From Dichotomocladium elegans (Eukaryota > Mucoromycota > Mucoromycetes > Mucorales > Lichtheimiaceae): 64,000 nt of DNA. Below the pieces are notes generated by a model, which was not told the origin of the DNA, did not search any database, and saw nothing but the letters and a program-made list of their open reading frames with translations. The DNA is taken from positions 1,426,001-1,490,000 of the forward strand of contig JAIXMN010000005.1 of NCBI GenBank assembly GCA_025716815.1, written 5' to 3'. Positions 12,777 through 24,200 of the stretch are shown here, one piece after another. Numbering within the stretch: the stretch's first letter is position 1; the number at the start of each line of letters is the position of its first letter. The translations under genes and the position numbers were made by a program.

Positions 12777-13446
12777 AGAGAACACACTCGCTTTGTAAAT
12801 ATCTCTCTCTAGTCCTGCATCTGTAGATATTACCAGATAGAAGAAACACTTTCTTAGAGGCGTTGCATGTACAAATATAAACAAATACCGCGAACAACAC
12901 CGCAATATTCGATAAGATTTATATTCAAAGCAAGGACGCTAAACAGCCTCATAACAGAAAGAACAGACCGTTTCTTGTAAAGGAAGACAAGGTGGTGAAG
13001 AGACATAGAGAGAAAGGAGGGCAACTTTTGCGCGTATGGTGCGGGTGAGGAGCACTTTTTTTTTGCCTCACATCAGAAGCGAAGCACACACTCAATGTAA
13101 ACAGACATGCTGAACATCATAACAACGGAGACACTTTTGTTTGAAGATACCTCGTTAGGATTGCATGAGATAACGTATGCGTCCTGTTAATGCCGAAGTA
13201 TAGCAGCGGATCCGGACTGCTCACCCGCTACGTCCGCATTGGCAAAATTCAACGTTTCGTGGGTGTGCTATGGGCGAGATAGACAGAGGGAGACGGATTG
13301 TAAAGATGAGCCAAAATAAAAAAGGCTTAGCGTATCAATGCATCCATGTTTGGGTTGGTCTGGGAACGAGCGTTCTTCATTCCCGCTCGTATTGCTTCCT
13401 TTCTCCCTTTTCCTTTTTTTTTTTTAACTAATCCGCCCCTAAGCTA
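12777..13446. other. Intergenic
   Basis: No coding signal. A pyrimidine-rich tract at 13390-13430 just upstream of the SNARE gene is typical of fungal promoters and 5' untranslated regions. Confidence 0.5.
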
Positions 13447-14541
13447 ATGTCGTTAATCTATGCGGTCGTTGCTCATGAAGCCGTTATCCTGGCTGAACAT
13501 TCTAACAGCAGCGGGAACTTTGGTCAAGGTAGTTCGTTGCGCCTGAATGGGTTTGGAAACATTGTAACACCGATGCATAGTGACCCAGGCGATCCTCGAA
13601 AAGATACCCCCCAACAATTCCAAATTGACCTACGTCTACGACAGGTAATGCAAAAAAGAGAAAAGCGGGTGTGTATTGAATCAACATTGATGCCATCACT
13701 CTTAGTTACTTGTTCCATTACATTTGCGAAGATGGCATCACATACATGTGCATGGGCGATAATGCTTTTGGTCGACGAATCCCCTTCGCCTTTCTGCAGG
13801 ACATTAAGGAAAAATTCTTGAACACCTATGGCAAGGAGCGAGCCATCCACTCACCCCCATACGGCCTGAATGAATTCTCTCGCGTGTTGGCGAAACAAAT
13901 GGTTAGCAAATGGATATCCACTCTTTTTAGGTGCAAGTTTGTATTCTGATTACGATTGAACAGGAATACTTTTCTACAAACCCTGGATCCGACAGGCTGA
14001 GGCAGGTCCATGGCGAGATTGAGGCCGTGAAGGACGTGATGATTACAAACATTGGTAAAAGATGCAGTGGCTCGATGAAATTTGCCACGGCTGGCTTTCT
14101 TACTGGCACACGCTCTTTTCCTTTTGTTAGAACGTGTCCTTGAACGTGGTGAGCGCATTGAGCTCCTTGTGGATAAAACCGACAATTTGAACTCCCAGGC
14201 ATTTGCTTTCAAGAAACGTAGTACTCAGCTAAAGGTAGAGGCTGGTTAAAAAATCGTGTTGTCGGTCTGAGTCATTCGTAGCACTGATGATGGGTATTAG
14301 CGGGCTATGTGGTGGAAGAATACGAAGCTGATGATCATGATCGCCGTTTTATTATTCGTGAGTAAAACAACATGCGAGAGAATTATCTAAACTTACATAT
14401 TTTCATAGCTCATTGCATACTTCATTGCTGCATCAGTATGCGGCTTTCCCGGTAAGTCCGCCTCCAAGCTAAAGAAGCGCATATATAACATTTTTTAATT
14501 GATGGTCGCATCTGTTAGCATTTGGCGACTGTCGGGCCTGA
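13447..14541 (+). CDS. VAMP7-like longin R-SNARE
   Basis: Eight exons: 13447-13528, 13581-13644, 13706-13901, 13964-14054, 14131-14234, 14301-14357, 14409-14451, 14519-14541. They give 219 residues, essentially the length of VAMP7. The product is a vesicle R-SNARE for endosome/vacuole fusion. A longin domain occupies residues 1 to about 114 (start MSLIYAVVAHEAVILAEHS, then SYLFHYICEDGITYMCMGD and FSRVLAKQM). The SNARE coil runs from about 122 to 182, with the zero-layer arginine Arg150 in RVLERGERIELL. A C-terminal membrane anchor follows (MIMIAVLLFLIAYFIAASV). The last two exons are tiny, and all joins keep the frame. YKT6 is excluded by the transmembrane tail. Confidence 0.93.
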
Positions 14542-14911
14542 GGAGGATATAAAAAAAAAATAAAACAGAAGAGAGGTAGTGCTTTATACATATCATCAAG
14601 GCGAGGGAGACTATTGTACTGTACTTTATTTCAAATAATAACAACAGAAAATACTAGCCCTTCTCCATACTCTTTCCATCTGCAATGGAGACGATTCAGT
14701 ACATTGAGAGATATCCTCATGCTTGGAATAACCAGATTGGAGAGAGGACACTTTCTCATGAACAACATGATACACTATTCCAGTGCAGTAACATATTTTG
14801 TCAGCATGACCATTCTCCCGTTCCTAAAGATCGATTGCCCATTTCAAAATGTTGAATTTAAGACATGATTTTAAGAAATTCCGAATAAATAAAACTCTAA
14901 GCAAGATGTCC
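14542..14911. other. Short convergent intergenic gap
   Basis: Holds the 3' ends of the SNARE gene and, on the other strand, of PAM16. No gene is supported. Confidence 0.5.
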
Positions 14912-15509
14912 TTATGTAGAAGGGTCACCCTGTTGTTGATCTTGTTCCTTTGCTTTCTTCTCTTGCTCGGCTGCAGCACGATCAAGGTCTATTCTCTCTT
15001 TTGCTCTGACAACCTTAGACTGCAGATAGAAAGAACCGCCTTTCGCCGTTTCATTTGCAGAAAACAAATGTTCGTAGTTCTATAATTTATATTTGATAAC
15101 AGAAGAAGCAATTAGGGCCCAACCATATTTAACATCCTCGCAACATCACCTTTTGGATTTTCTCCACGTTTGCGTCTTTGGTAACATTTAAAATATTACA
15201 AGCTTCGTCGAGAGACATACCCGTCCTGCGCGTTAGCGCATCCACAGCACCTTCCTTGCCGGATGCGGCACCACCTCCACTGCCTCCACGCGCAGCATCT
15301 AATTATGCACGATCTTATTAAGGCTGCTGCTCGACTGGATTGTGTTTTAGTGATACGCTTACTTGCTGCCGCTTGTTTATAAGCAGCGACGAATGCACGA
15401 CCCACGATCGTACCCACGGAAACAAGTAATTGTGCAATCAGTCGTCCAGACTATTTGTCGAAGTGAGTATAATGTACTGGTTCAAATGCAATATATTGTT
15501 GATTACCAT
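14912..15509 (-). CDS. PAM16: PAM16/TIM16, mitochondrial import motor subunit
   Basis: Exons on the minus strand: 15509-15507 (ATG only, inferred), 15450-15363, 15298-15150, 15079-14912, giving 135 residues. PAM16 is a J-like protein on the matrix side of the inner mitochondrial membrane. It pairs with PAM18 and restrains its stimulation of mtHsp70 in the presequence-translocase motor. Signatures are [20 protein letters not shown] near the N-terminus, [12 protein letters not shown], and [18 protein letters not shown] in the J-like domain. A Gly/Ala-rich linker precedes the J-like part. A stop lies just upstream of exon 2 in frame, so a separate start is required. The nearest ATG followed directly by a GT donor is at 15509, giving a one-codon first exon. 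Only this start is uncertain. Confidence 0.88.
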
Positions 15510-16440
15510 TCAAATGGTGACATGCAATGGGAAATAGGAAATATTAAGCAGGAAAGGCGAATCATGCATATTTTATTTTTTGAAATGTCCGCACACCAAC
15601 CTTCCCCTTTCCCCTTTCCCCTTTCAGCACTTGTGTCTGATTGAAAGAATTCTCGCTGCGGTTGCACCTTTCTGCCCCATGATTACGGTCACTGACAAAG
15701 GGAGTGTTATCATTAGCTACAGAAAACGCGTAGGACGGTAAGGAATGATAAAACTATTTTTACGGTAGCATCCTTACCAGTTTTTAGAAGTATGCATTAT
15801 TTCATGTCTCATTCCAACAAATTTTACAGTATCCAACGCAGCATAGTCTGAAAATAACGCTACAGCTAACTTATGACATATCAATGCAAATTGAATTTTA
15901 CAGTATTACAGCAGCCTCCCGTTATGGCGACATCTTGGTTCAAGTCTAATAGTATTGTTCTAATAAACTGACAGCCTACAAAGCCGATTCCGAACTACGA
16001 ATGTATCTGCGAGCACTTTTTTTTTATATTACTTAATTTTTATTTGATGACGGATCTTCCACAACGGACGATACACCACCTGATAGGACATACTCACTCG
16101 CCAGTAGAGACGACAGCAAACCAATTGTCAGCCGAATATGCCTGATATTGAAGACGAGGATGATCTTTTCCCCTGAATTTTTTTTATGATTGTTTAAATG
16201 TTTCAAGGTACATAGATCTTATGCGTATCACTAGTATTTGTTAATCCAAAACATTGCTATATACATCGATGAAGGTACTATTGAAGATTTATGGCTGAAT
16301 AGTAGACAAAAGGCTCTAGTTCACCAAAACGTCACCGCCAATCGTTGCCAGGTAAAAGTCATGAATTTTATTTAGGCCCAGCCTGTCTGTTTGTTTTAGC
16401 AATTTCCCTCTTTTTTTTTCATCTATTACTGCAAACCATG
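15510..16440. other. Divergent intergenic region between PAM16 and COX5
   Basis: No coding signal. A short cccttt repeat lies at about 15602-15625 on the PAM16 promoter side. The rest is AT-rich. The last 60 nt are a T-rich tract before the COX5 ATG. Confidence 0.5.
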
Positions 16441-17049
16441 TTCCGTGCTATCGCTACCCGTGCCCAAACCGGCGTTCGTGTCTTGGGCCGTCGCAATGCG
16501 TCGACAAATGTCTCTGTTCAGAACTTGGAGGCTCGCTGGAAGACATTGTCAAGTGCCGAGCAGAACACAATCGCCAAACAGCTTGAGGAGGTTCAAAAGG
16601 GCGACTGGAAGGTGCTTTCGACGGAGGAAAAGAAAGCTGCGTGTAAGTGACGAGTGTGCAAATGAAAATGGATACTATGCGTTCCAGAGGCGAGTTTATC
16701 CTAACGATGAAACGTCCATAAGATTACATTGCCTTTGGTCCCCATGGTCCCCGCGAGCCCTTCACCAAGCCTGGCCACACTGGCAAGGTTGTGGGTGGTG
16801 TCACTGCCGTCTTGGCCGCCTCTGCTGCCTTGTTCTATGTCATTCGTGTGAACGGTACATTCTAGAGAGTAATAGGAAACTCTGGCTGCGCATATTAATA
16901 TCTATGTTATTGCAGGTTCCGAGAAGCCCAAGACCTTTGAAAAGGAATGGCAAGAGGCCACCAATGAATACCTCAAGAGCCAGAACTCCAACCCCATCTC
17001 CGGTATCTCTTCCGAAGGATACAAGGGCAAGGGTTATCTCGATTGTTAA
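16441..17049 (+). CDS. Cytochrome c oxidase subunit IV (fungal COX5 type)
   Basis: Exons 16441-16642, 16723-16854 and 16916-17049 give 155 residues. It is a nuclear-encoded regulatory subunit of complex IV in the inner mitochondrial membrane. The first 20 residues form an Arg-rich presequence without acidic residues (MFRAIATRAQTGVRVLGRR). The matrix domain contains LEARWKTLSSAEQNTIAKQL and GDWKVLSTEEKKAAYYIAFG, the family signature. A single membrane span (VVGGVTAVLAASAALFYVI) is followed by KPKTFEKEWQEATNEYLKSQ. It is the orthologue of yeast Cox5a/b and mammalian COX4. All three exons join in frame. Confidence 0.95.
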
Positions 17050-17429
17050 ACGTCTGTTGATGCCTCGTCCCAACTCTTGTTTTGATTTTTCTGTACACAT
17101 AATGCAGTTTAGAGCTGTCTGTCATCTGCTTCTTCTAAATCAAGAAGTGTCTATAGATTTTAGAATGTTAATATAAACGCGCCCCTTTGCCATTTAACAA
17201 ACTTGACTTGACTACCTTAGCCTTGAAAACTCCCTCAATTTATGACAGCAACGTCTGCATTTTTATATCTGGCACTTCACATAACTGACAGGCACGTGGC
17301 AAAAAAAAAAGGGGGACGAGAAGGATACAAACATGATAGACCGACTGCTTTTTTTGGATTCGCTTTGATTTTCTCTCTTCCACAAAGCCTGCAACCTCTT
17401 TTTTCTTTTTATTTTATATACCGAACCAA
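17050..17429. other. Intergenic gap, COX5 to prefoldin 5
   Basis: No gene is seen. A T-rich tract and tatata at about 17410-17420 lie just upstream of the prefoldin ATG. Confidence 0.45.
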
Positions 17430-18226
17430 ATGGCATCACAGCAGCAGACCGTCAACCTCACGGACCTCGACCTTCCTTCGCTTCAGCAGGTCAAGGCGCA
17501 ACTCGAGGAGGTATGATAACATTGAATCCTGTACCATTCACGTCGGGTAGCTTGAATTGACGCGCTAAATCAGGAACTTTCTCATCTCACCCAATCCTTT
17601 GGTAAATTGCGAGGCGCTCAATCCCGTTTCGCTGATTGCGCCGATAGCGTCGAGGCCATCAAGGGGGAAAAGGCTGATGGTATGCTAAGCGAATTTCAAA
17701 AAGCCGAAGTTACTGACCGGAATCCAATAGACAAAACGATCTTGGTGCCGCTTACCTCATCTATATCCTTTTTTAATCGTCCAATTACCCTCTCTTCATG
17801 AAGATGACCATCTTATTTGTCCTTAACTCTAGCGTTGAATCAAATACCTCTATGTTCCTGGCAAATTAAGCAATGTCGAAAAAGTTATTGTGGATATTGG
17901 TACAGGCTATTTTGTCGAGAAGGTAATTGGAACAAACAAGAAGACATGTTTATTCCCGCAGTGGCCAAGAACTGGTTGTTGGATATGTAGACTTTGGATG
18001 GAGCCACGAAGTTCTACAAAGAAAAGGAAGTGTATGTCAAGAAGAATCTCGAGAAACTACAAGAAACGATCAATGGCAAGCAGAGCAGCTTGCGCGGTAA
18101 GTCGAATCGAGCCGCTTTCTATGCAGCGCCTAGGTCTCTAAATACTTTTACCATATTGTAGCCATTGTCAATGTAATGCAAGACAAAATACAACAACAAC
18201 AACAAGAAGCGGGAGCCAGCAAATAA
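17430..18226 (+). CDS. Prefoldin subunit 5, with a U12-type AT-AC intron
   Basis: Exons 17430-17510, 17574-17679, 17731-17762, 17848-17922, 17991-18096 and 18162-18226 give 154 residues. It is an alpha-type subunit (yeast Gim5) of the hexameric prefoldin chaperone that hands unfolded actin and tubulin to the CCT chaperonin. Two helices flank a beta hairpin with the family core ILVPLTSSLYVPGKL and VIVDIGTGYFVEK. The C-terminal helix ends in a Gln-rich tail. The core is interrupted between TSS and LYV by intron 17763-17847. This intron begins ATATCCTTTTTT, carries TCCTTAAC at 17820-17827 and ends in AC, the full signature of a minor-spliceosome intron. No GT-AG choice keeps the conserved core. 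Confidence 0.95.
17763..17847 (+). other. U12-type AT-AC intron in prefoldin 5
   Basis: An 85-nt intron with donor ATATCCTTT (full match to the U12 consensus), branch element TCCTTAAC 21 nt before the exon, and terminal dinucleotide AC. The AG at 17830-17831 would give an immediate stop (cgt tga), while AC at 17846-17847 restores the conserved frame. Confidence 0.9.
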
Positions 18227-18392
18227 TGAGAAGGCGAAATAAAGGAAAAATAATAAGTAGATGTTGCTTTTGCGTGATGCTGCGTATCATTTTCATTTAA
18301 GAGGGATGGCTGGGACGCAAATTCGGGCCAGACCCGTCGCTGTTTAAGTCCTCTCTTTCTTTCCCTTCTCCCTTTCTGTCTCTTCCTTTCTA

Positions 18393-19796
18393 ATGAACAC
18401 GCAGACAAATATGGAGAAGAGTCCAGAACACACGATCAGTCAATCCGCAGAAGATGTGAATCAAACTACCGAAAGCGATTTGACGAACAATCCAAAAGAG
18501 AAAGCAAAAGTTACCGATGTTAAGGAAAAGAAAAAAAAGTCAAGAAAGAAGAATTCGAAACGGACCCGAAAAACAGCAAAAACAAAGATTATTGTGAGAC
18601 GACTCCCCCCCAATCTTCCGGAAGACGTCTTCATGAACGCGGTGAAGAGATGGACCAGCGATGATGTCGTGGATTATCGGTTTTACGTTCCAGGAAAGCT
18701 CACTCAGAGGTAAAGCTGATCGTACATGTCGAATAACACGACTGTTTTTTTGCTCATGTCGCATATTCCCAGTAAAGGGAAAGAAAACATCTTCTCGCGC
18801 GCGTATTTTCATATGAAAAGCGTAGAAGCGGTTGTTGCATTTCATCAAGGTTTTGATGGACATATCTTCATCGATAACAAGGGTATACAGAGAAATATAG
18901 GGCACTTCGAGAGTTTAAGTGCTGATAGTGAACGGAATTATAAGGCACAGAGCACAGGGCAGTCGTGGAATTTGCACCCTTTCAGAAACTCCCAAAGGAG
19001 GCCAAGAACCCTGATGCTCGTCAAGGCACAATTGATGAGGGTAAGTATAGAAACAAATAAAACAGTAGCCATCCTGAATGAAGTAACCAACCAGAAATGC
19101 GCCAATAGATAAAGATTACCTGGAATTTGTGGAATCACTCAAAGCAGAAGAAGAGAAAAAGAACGAACCAAAAGAAGTTGGAGATGGATCCTCGCAACTA
19201 GAGCGGTTGGAAAACAGGCTTGCTCTTGTGACAGGTAGAGTGAGAGAGATGTTGTACAAAATCCTCAGGCGTCCGAGCTAATTAAAAAAAAAGCACAAAC
19301 GCTTGCGGCAGAACAAGCAAGTAAACCAAAGACGACACCACTTATCGAACATATTCGCGCTCAGAAAGCAGCACAAGCGGCTGCAAAAGCAAAAGCAAAA
19401 GCTCAAGCGAAGAGTGCTAAATTGTCCAAGGCTGCCAAGTTGGCGAAGAAAGCCAAAGGAACCAAAGATACAGACACTGACACGAGCGCACCTAAGACAC
19501 CAGTCGAGGGATCTACTTCTGAAGGTGGTAAAAAGCCTCGACGTAATCGGAAGAAGAAAGCCGAGGGCGCTTCAAACGAAGGTGACAAGCCCAATAAATC
19601 ACCCAAGACGCCGAAGCCTCCAAAGGCCCCTAAGTCTGAGGGCGATGCGAAACCAGATAAGCCCAAGAAATCAAAAAAGAAGGATGGCCCCAAAGCAAAA
19701 GCGTCAGGCGGATCGGAAAACAAACCGCTCCAACCTGTAGCAATCCTTGGTCGCCAGCAGCAGCCGAAAAGTAGTGATCCAAGCTCATCCCGCTGA
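18393..19796 (+). CDS. UPF3: UPF3-like nonsense-mediated decay factor
   Basis: Exons 18393-18709, 18773-18882, 18945-19040, 19109-19239 and 19269-19796 give 393 residues; an alternative start is 18411. UPF3 binds the exon-junction complex and UPF2 to trigger decay of mRNAs with premature stops, and shuttles between nucleus and cytoplasm. The RNP-type Smg4/UPF3 domain covers about residues 60-175: KIIVRRLPPNLPEDVF, YRFYVPGK, SRAYFHMKSVEAVVAFHQGF, DGHIFIDNKG and AVVEFAPFQKLP. The last exon encodes a low-complexity Lys/Ala/Pro tail including PLIEHIRAQKA. The donor of intron 4 is AGA|GTGAGA at 19240; the nearer GTAGAG would break the frame. Confidence 0.9.
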
Positions 19797-20551
19797 ATAG
19801 GTTGGACTGTGTGATTCACCTCGTATTTTGAGCCCTCTGTTCTCTCTCGGCTATTCACTAGCGAACCCCCTACAGCTCTGGATAACTTCGTGCGCAAGAA
19901 ACATTGATAGACGACTATTTGGGACATTGGGGTCGCCGAAGCAGAGCAGGATTAGTGTCAAGAGCAGGCGTTGGAGTCCCCTATTTTTTCATTGAACCTG
20001 AGCTCCCAATAATATTCTTATACTGCTCTTGTTGGTGTATAATTATGTTTATCTTCTTTTCTCTAGGCCGAAATGCCTAGACGCTGTTTCGAAGAGATCT
20101 TTTATTTAATGACCGGTTATTTGTGTATGGGCGGAGACTATCTGATCTTCTTACTGTGCGACATGTCGTTGTATCCAGGAGGATAAACGTGCAGGACCAT
20201 TCTTCTTCAACCATGTAACATTTCCATCCACTTTCGATAATAACCATTTCGCACTGTCGAGATTGGCAGGCTTGTGATAAAAGAGTCCATGTCAGCACGA
20301 TCCACCACCCTGAACCTTAAACTCCCATTGACCACTCAGAGGCAAGCAAGTATTTTCTGATTCCGACGCATTGGATGGGTCGCTGGCTTGCCCATCGAGC
20401 ACGAATGGACCTCTTCAAGTGCCAACCGAGGTGTCAGACTACATAGGCGTATGTTCACCATTAGCTCATGATGATTTCCATATGACCTTAATTTATAAAC
20501 ATTACCTCTTTAGTCACGTTAAGCTATCGAGTTCCCCCCCACACCCACACC
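19797..20551. other. Intergenic, UPF3 to SEC16
   Basis: No supported gene. The last 50 nt, C-rich just before the SEC16 ATG (ccccccacacccacacc), look like a 5' untranslated region. Confidence 0.5.
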
Positions 20552-21202
20552 ATGGCGTCGCAGGAAGATTCTAAGCCAGTGAACGATGGGTCCATCCTCT
20601 TTGCCAACAGTGTGGACCAGGACGACCCATTTCAAGCTTTGGTCAACCATACCGTAAAGTCTGCAGGAGACCCTCATCCCGAGTCCGAAAAGTCGTCTTG
20701 TGCAGTTCCAGAAGAAAACACTGCAACCATCACAAAAGAACAAACGTCATCTGCAGCAGCACCGACGCCGTCTGCTTCCGGCGACAAAGCCATTGCAGGT
20801 GACGCTAGTACACTTTTTGGAGGTGGCAGTAGCAACACCAACTCTGGTGTAGAAGCGCTTTTTGGAGGCTCCTCACCAGCTGTTCTGGATGTCTTTGCTA
20901 GTCAACCGCAGCAGCAGCACCACCAGCAACAACAACAACAACAACAACAACAACAGGCCCAAGGCACTGATTCATTGTTTGGACAAACGCAGTCCGGAAC
21001 CGATCCGTTTTTCAGCGGCCAATACGAGAACAGCGCATACCAAGCATATGCAGGCCAGAAGCAACAAGATCAGCACGTTCAGCAGTATGAGAATCAACAA
21101 CAGTCGTATGAAGAGTATTACAACTACAATCAACAGTATGATCAATATGGGCTCCAAAATGACCAGCAACAGCAATACACCCAATATGAACCCGATCAGG
21201 GT

Positions 21203-21238
<36 letters not shown>

Positions 21239-24200
21239 TATGATCATTATACGCCCTACACAAACTATCAATACCAAGACCCATACAATGGTTCATACCA
21301 GCAAGTCGACCCCAATTATTATCAGCAAGGTCAAAACTCAAATTATGACATGTACAGTCCTCAGCAATATGGACAATACTCCGAATATCAACAAATTACT
21401 AGCAATCAATACGGCTATGATTCCCAAGTAGCCTACCACCAGCAAGAGGATCAATCCGGAGTTTTTGCACAGTCCAGTCAGTATGGATACGCGTATCAGC
21501 AGCAGGAGCAAACTGCAGACCAGCAGCCGAATGCTAGTCAATATGCGTACGACCCTCAATCCGCGTATCAACAGCCCTACACTCAAGGCGATGGCGGTAA
21601 TCAGGCAGCCTATGACCCTAAATCAGGCCATAACCCACAGCACCACCCTGAAGATGCAGCACAATATACCAACTTTTCCCAGCAACATTTCAATCACCAG
21701 AATGAAGCACAAGAAAAGAACGCATATGGTTACCCAGAACAGCAACAACATGTGGCATCACACGTGGATCAAAGCGAATACATCTATACAGGGGAGCCCT
21801 CCGAACATGCAGAAGCAAAGAACATGGTTGCTCAATCAAGCCAGGTTCCTGAGCCTTCAGTAAATCAATTTGTTCAAGAGGAGCAAACTAAACAGGTGCA
21901 GGATGACCATTTCATGGCCAGTGCGGGCTCCAACGGCCCCCGTGCTGCTGAGAACAATATTCATGCTGAAGAGCATCTTTATGATTCACATGATGAAAAG
22001 ATCAAGGAATCAACTCCTCCATCAGCCGTTGACACAGTCTCGGACTCTCTTGTTCCACAGCTAGAAGCCACCGTATTGACGACTGAGTCCCAATCAACGG
22101 ATCATGCTCCGGGAATACTACAGGCTCATGCCTCAGAGCAAGGGGAACAAGAGCCTCTCCAAGCCGATGGCCAAACCGATTCAAACGAGCAGTACACTTA
22201 TGGTTATCTACCTGAACAACATGGGGCACCGGGCACTATAACTTATCAGTCCGCTGACTTCGTGAAGCAACAGTCAGATTACGACCAAGATTCCCATCAA
22301 CATCTAGAAGATTCACAAGTTCATGAAGACCGGTCATTAGAAAATAGTCTCACCGCACATCATGTTGAGGATTTACAAAATAAGGAGCAGAAGCCGACCA
22401 ATCAAGCTTACAACGCTTCTTGCGAACCTGCAGTTTATCAGACAGAAGATGATGTGCAAGACCAGCATTATCAAACAAGTGATCTACAAGGACAATCTTC
22501 TTATGACTTCGCCGCGTACCAGACTGCTGAAGATCTCCAAGGAGATCAACAGCAGCCATCATGGCATCATGACCAGCAAGCTCCCTACGATTCAAACGCA
22601 TATAAACCAGTTGAAGCAGTGCAGACTGAATCATATCCACTTTACCATGATCAAAACGCCTACGATCCTAATGTTTATATGGGTATAGAAGATGTGCAAA
22701 AGCAACCTGAATATGTGAATCAGACGCGGGCCGCTGTCCAGGAGCATCAAGACCAGTACGGTCAATACAACCAATACGACTATTTTGCTGGTCATGGTCA
22801 AACCAGTTTATCTGAAATCTCCCAACCGCAACAAGAAACCATGCAACCTGATGCTGGCTTTGCTCAGGTGCCTTTGGAGGCATCTCCATATGACGCTGGC
22901 GGAGATGGGTCGACAAGGGATCCGAATGAACAATTAGGCGGTGACCTTGCCAAAGATCAGGTTGTTCCTACGCTGGCTCAGTCTTATGATCCATATGCAT
23001 ACTCTACTCCTCCTATAAGCACCGCTGCACGACCACCTGCAAATAAGCCCGATGAACCGGCCCATCGCCCACCAATTACAGACGTGATTGCGAGACAACA
23101 ATCGCCGATGGAATTTGCAGGGAGACCATCGATGGAAAGATCAAGCACAATGTACTCTTCTGGCAGTATGCTAAGCCGTCTTGCATCCCCGGCCCTTGAT
23201 CAGCAGCTATATCCTTGCCCGGATCCAAATTGCGAAGGAGAGAACAAGGCCAAGGCCAAGTTCTGCTGCGAATGTGGAAGGCCGATAGCCTCCATCTCCC
23301 GGACCGCAACGCCTGTTGTTGCAGGGATTACATCAGCGACAATGCCGGATACACCGGCATCATATGAACCAATGTCTACGTACGGTATGACAACCGCACG
23401 GGCCGCCCATCCTCAACAGCAGGACGCTTATTTGCCCGATAAAACGTATGGGGATGATCCTGCTATTCTGGCGGTTGATGACACCATTGGAGAGGCAAGC
23501 GCGTATTATGGTGGGGATATGGCGGCTGATCAAGCCATGTATGACTCGTTACCGCAGCAGCAGCAGCATCAATATCCCCCAGATCCACTGAATCGCGCGC
23601 GCGGATGTCCTCTAATTTCCTTTGGCTTTGGCGGCAAATTCTGTGTTATGTTCCCACAGATTGTGCAACGATTTACCAATCATGCTGGAGGCTACGAAAA
23701 CAGCTCGCCAATTACCAAAGCGATGCCCAGCGCAGTCAAGATCAGAAAATTGAAAGATGTTTTGGGTGAAGAGGAGCCTATTGTGCGGAAGCTATCCCAG
23801 TTTGTCGGTCCGGTTTTGAATGATAGCAAATCAAGCACGAAAAGCAAAAAGAAGGAAGCATTGGCCTACTTGGAGAAACGGATCGCGGATATGACAGAGG
23901 CTGTCAAACTTGCGAGCGGCACCCAGGAACTTTCTCAGGCAAAGGACAGGATCTTACTCTGGAGCCTGGTTAAAACACTTCTTGAAACTGAGGGTCAAAT
24001 CGACGACACGTAAGTAAAGTCAACGTCTTTTAAAGGGAGTTTGTATGCTGCCAAGCGAAGGGAAAGCTAAGCCTAGTATACAGAGACAAGATGGATAATG
24101 CAGTCCGTGCGCTCCTGCAGCCCCAGGAAGCAACTATTGAAGATCAAGGTGATTTTAGCGTTCCTGCATATGCCCAGTCTAGTGATTTGGCACGTGACGA

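Noticed and set aside
15602..15625. Possible CRISPR-like or tandem array (cccttt repeats)
   Set aside because: Only a short simple repeat with no spacers; nothing in the window resembles a CRISPR array.
17826..17831. Use of the AG at 17830-17831 as the acceptor of the prefoldin intron
   Set aside because: Splicing there gives an immediate stop and loses the conserved LYVPGKL segment; the AC at 17846-17847 restores it.
20972..21341. Long antisense frames opposite SEC16 (Leu-rich and Ala-rich)
   Set aside because: They are shadows of the CAA/CAG repeat coding for poly-Gln on the plus strand.
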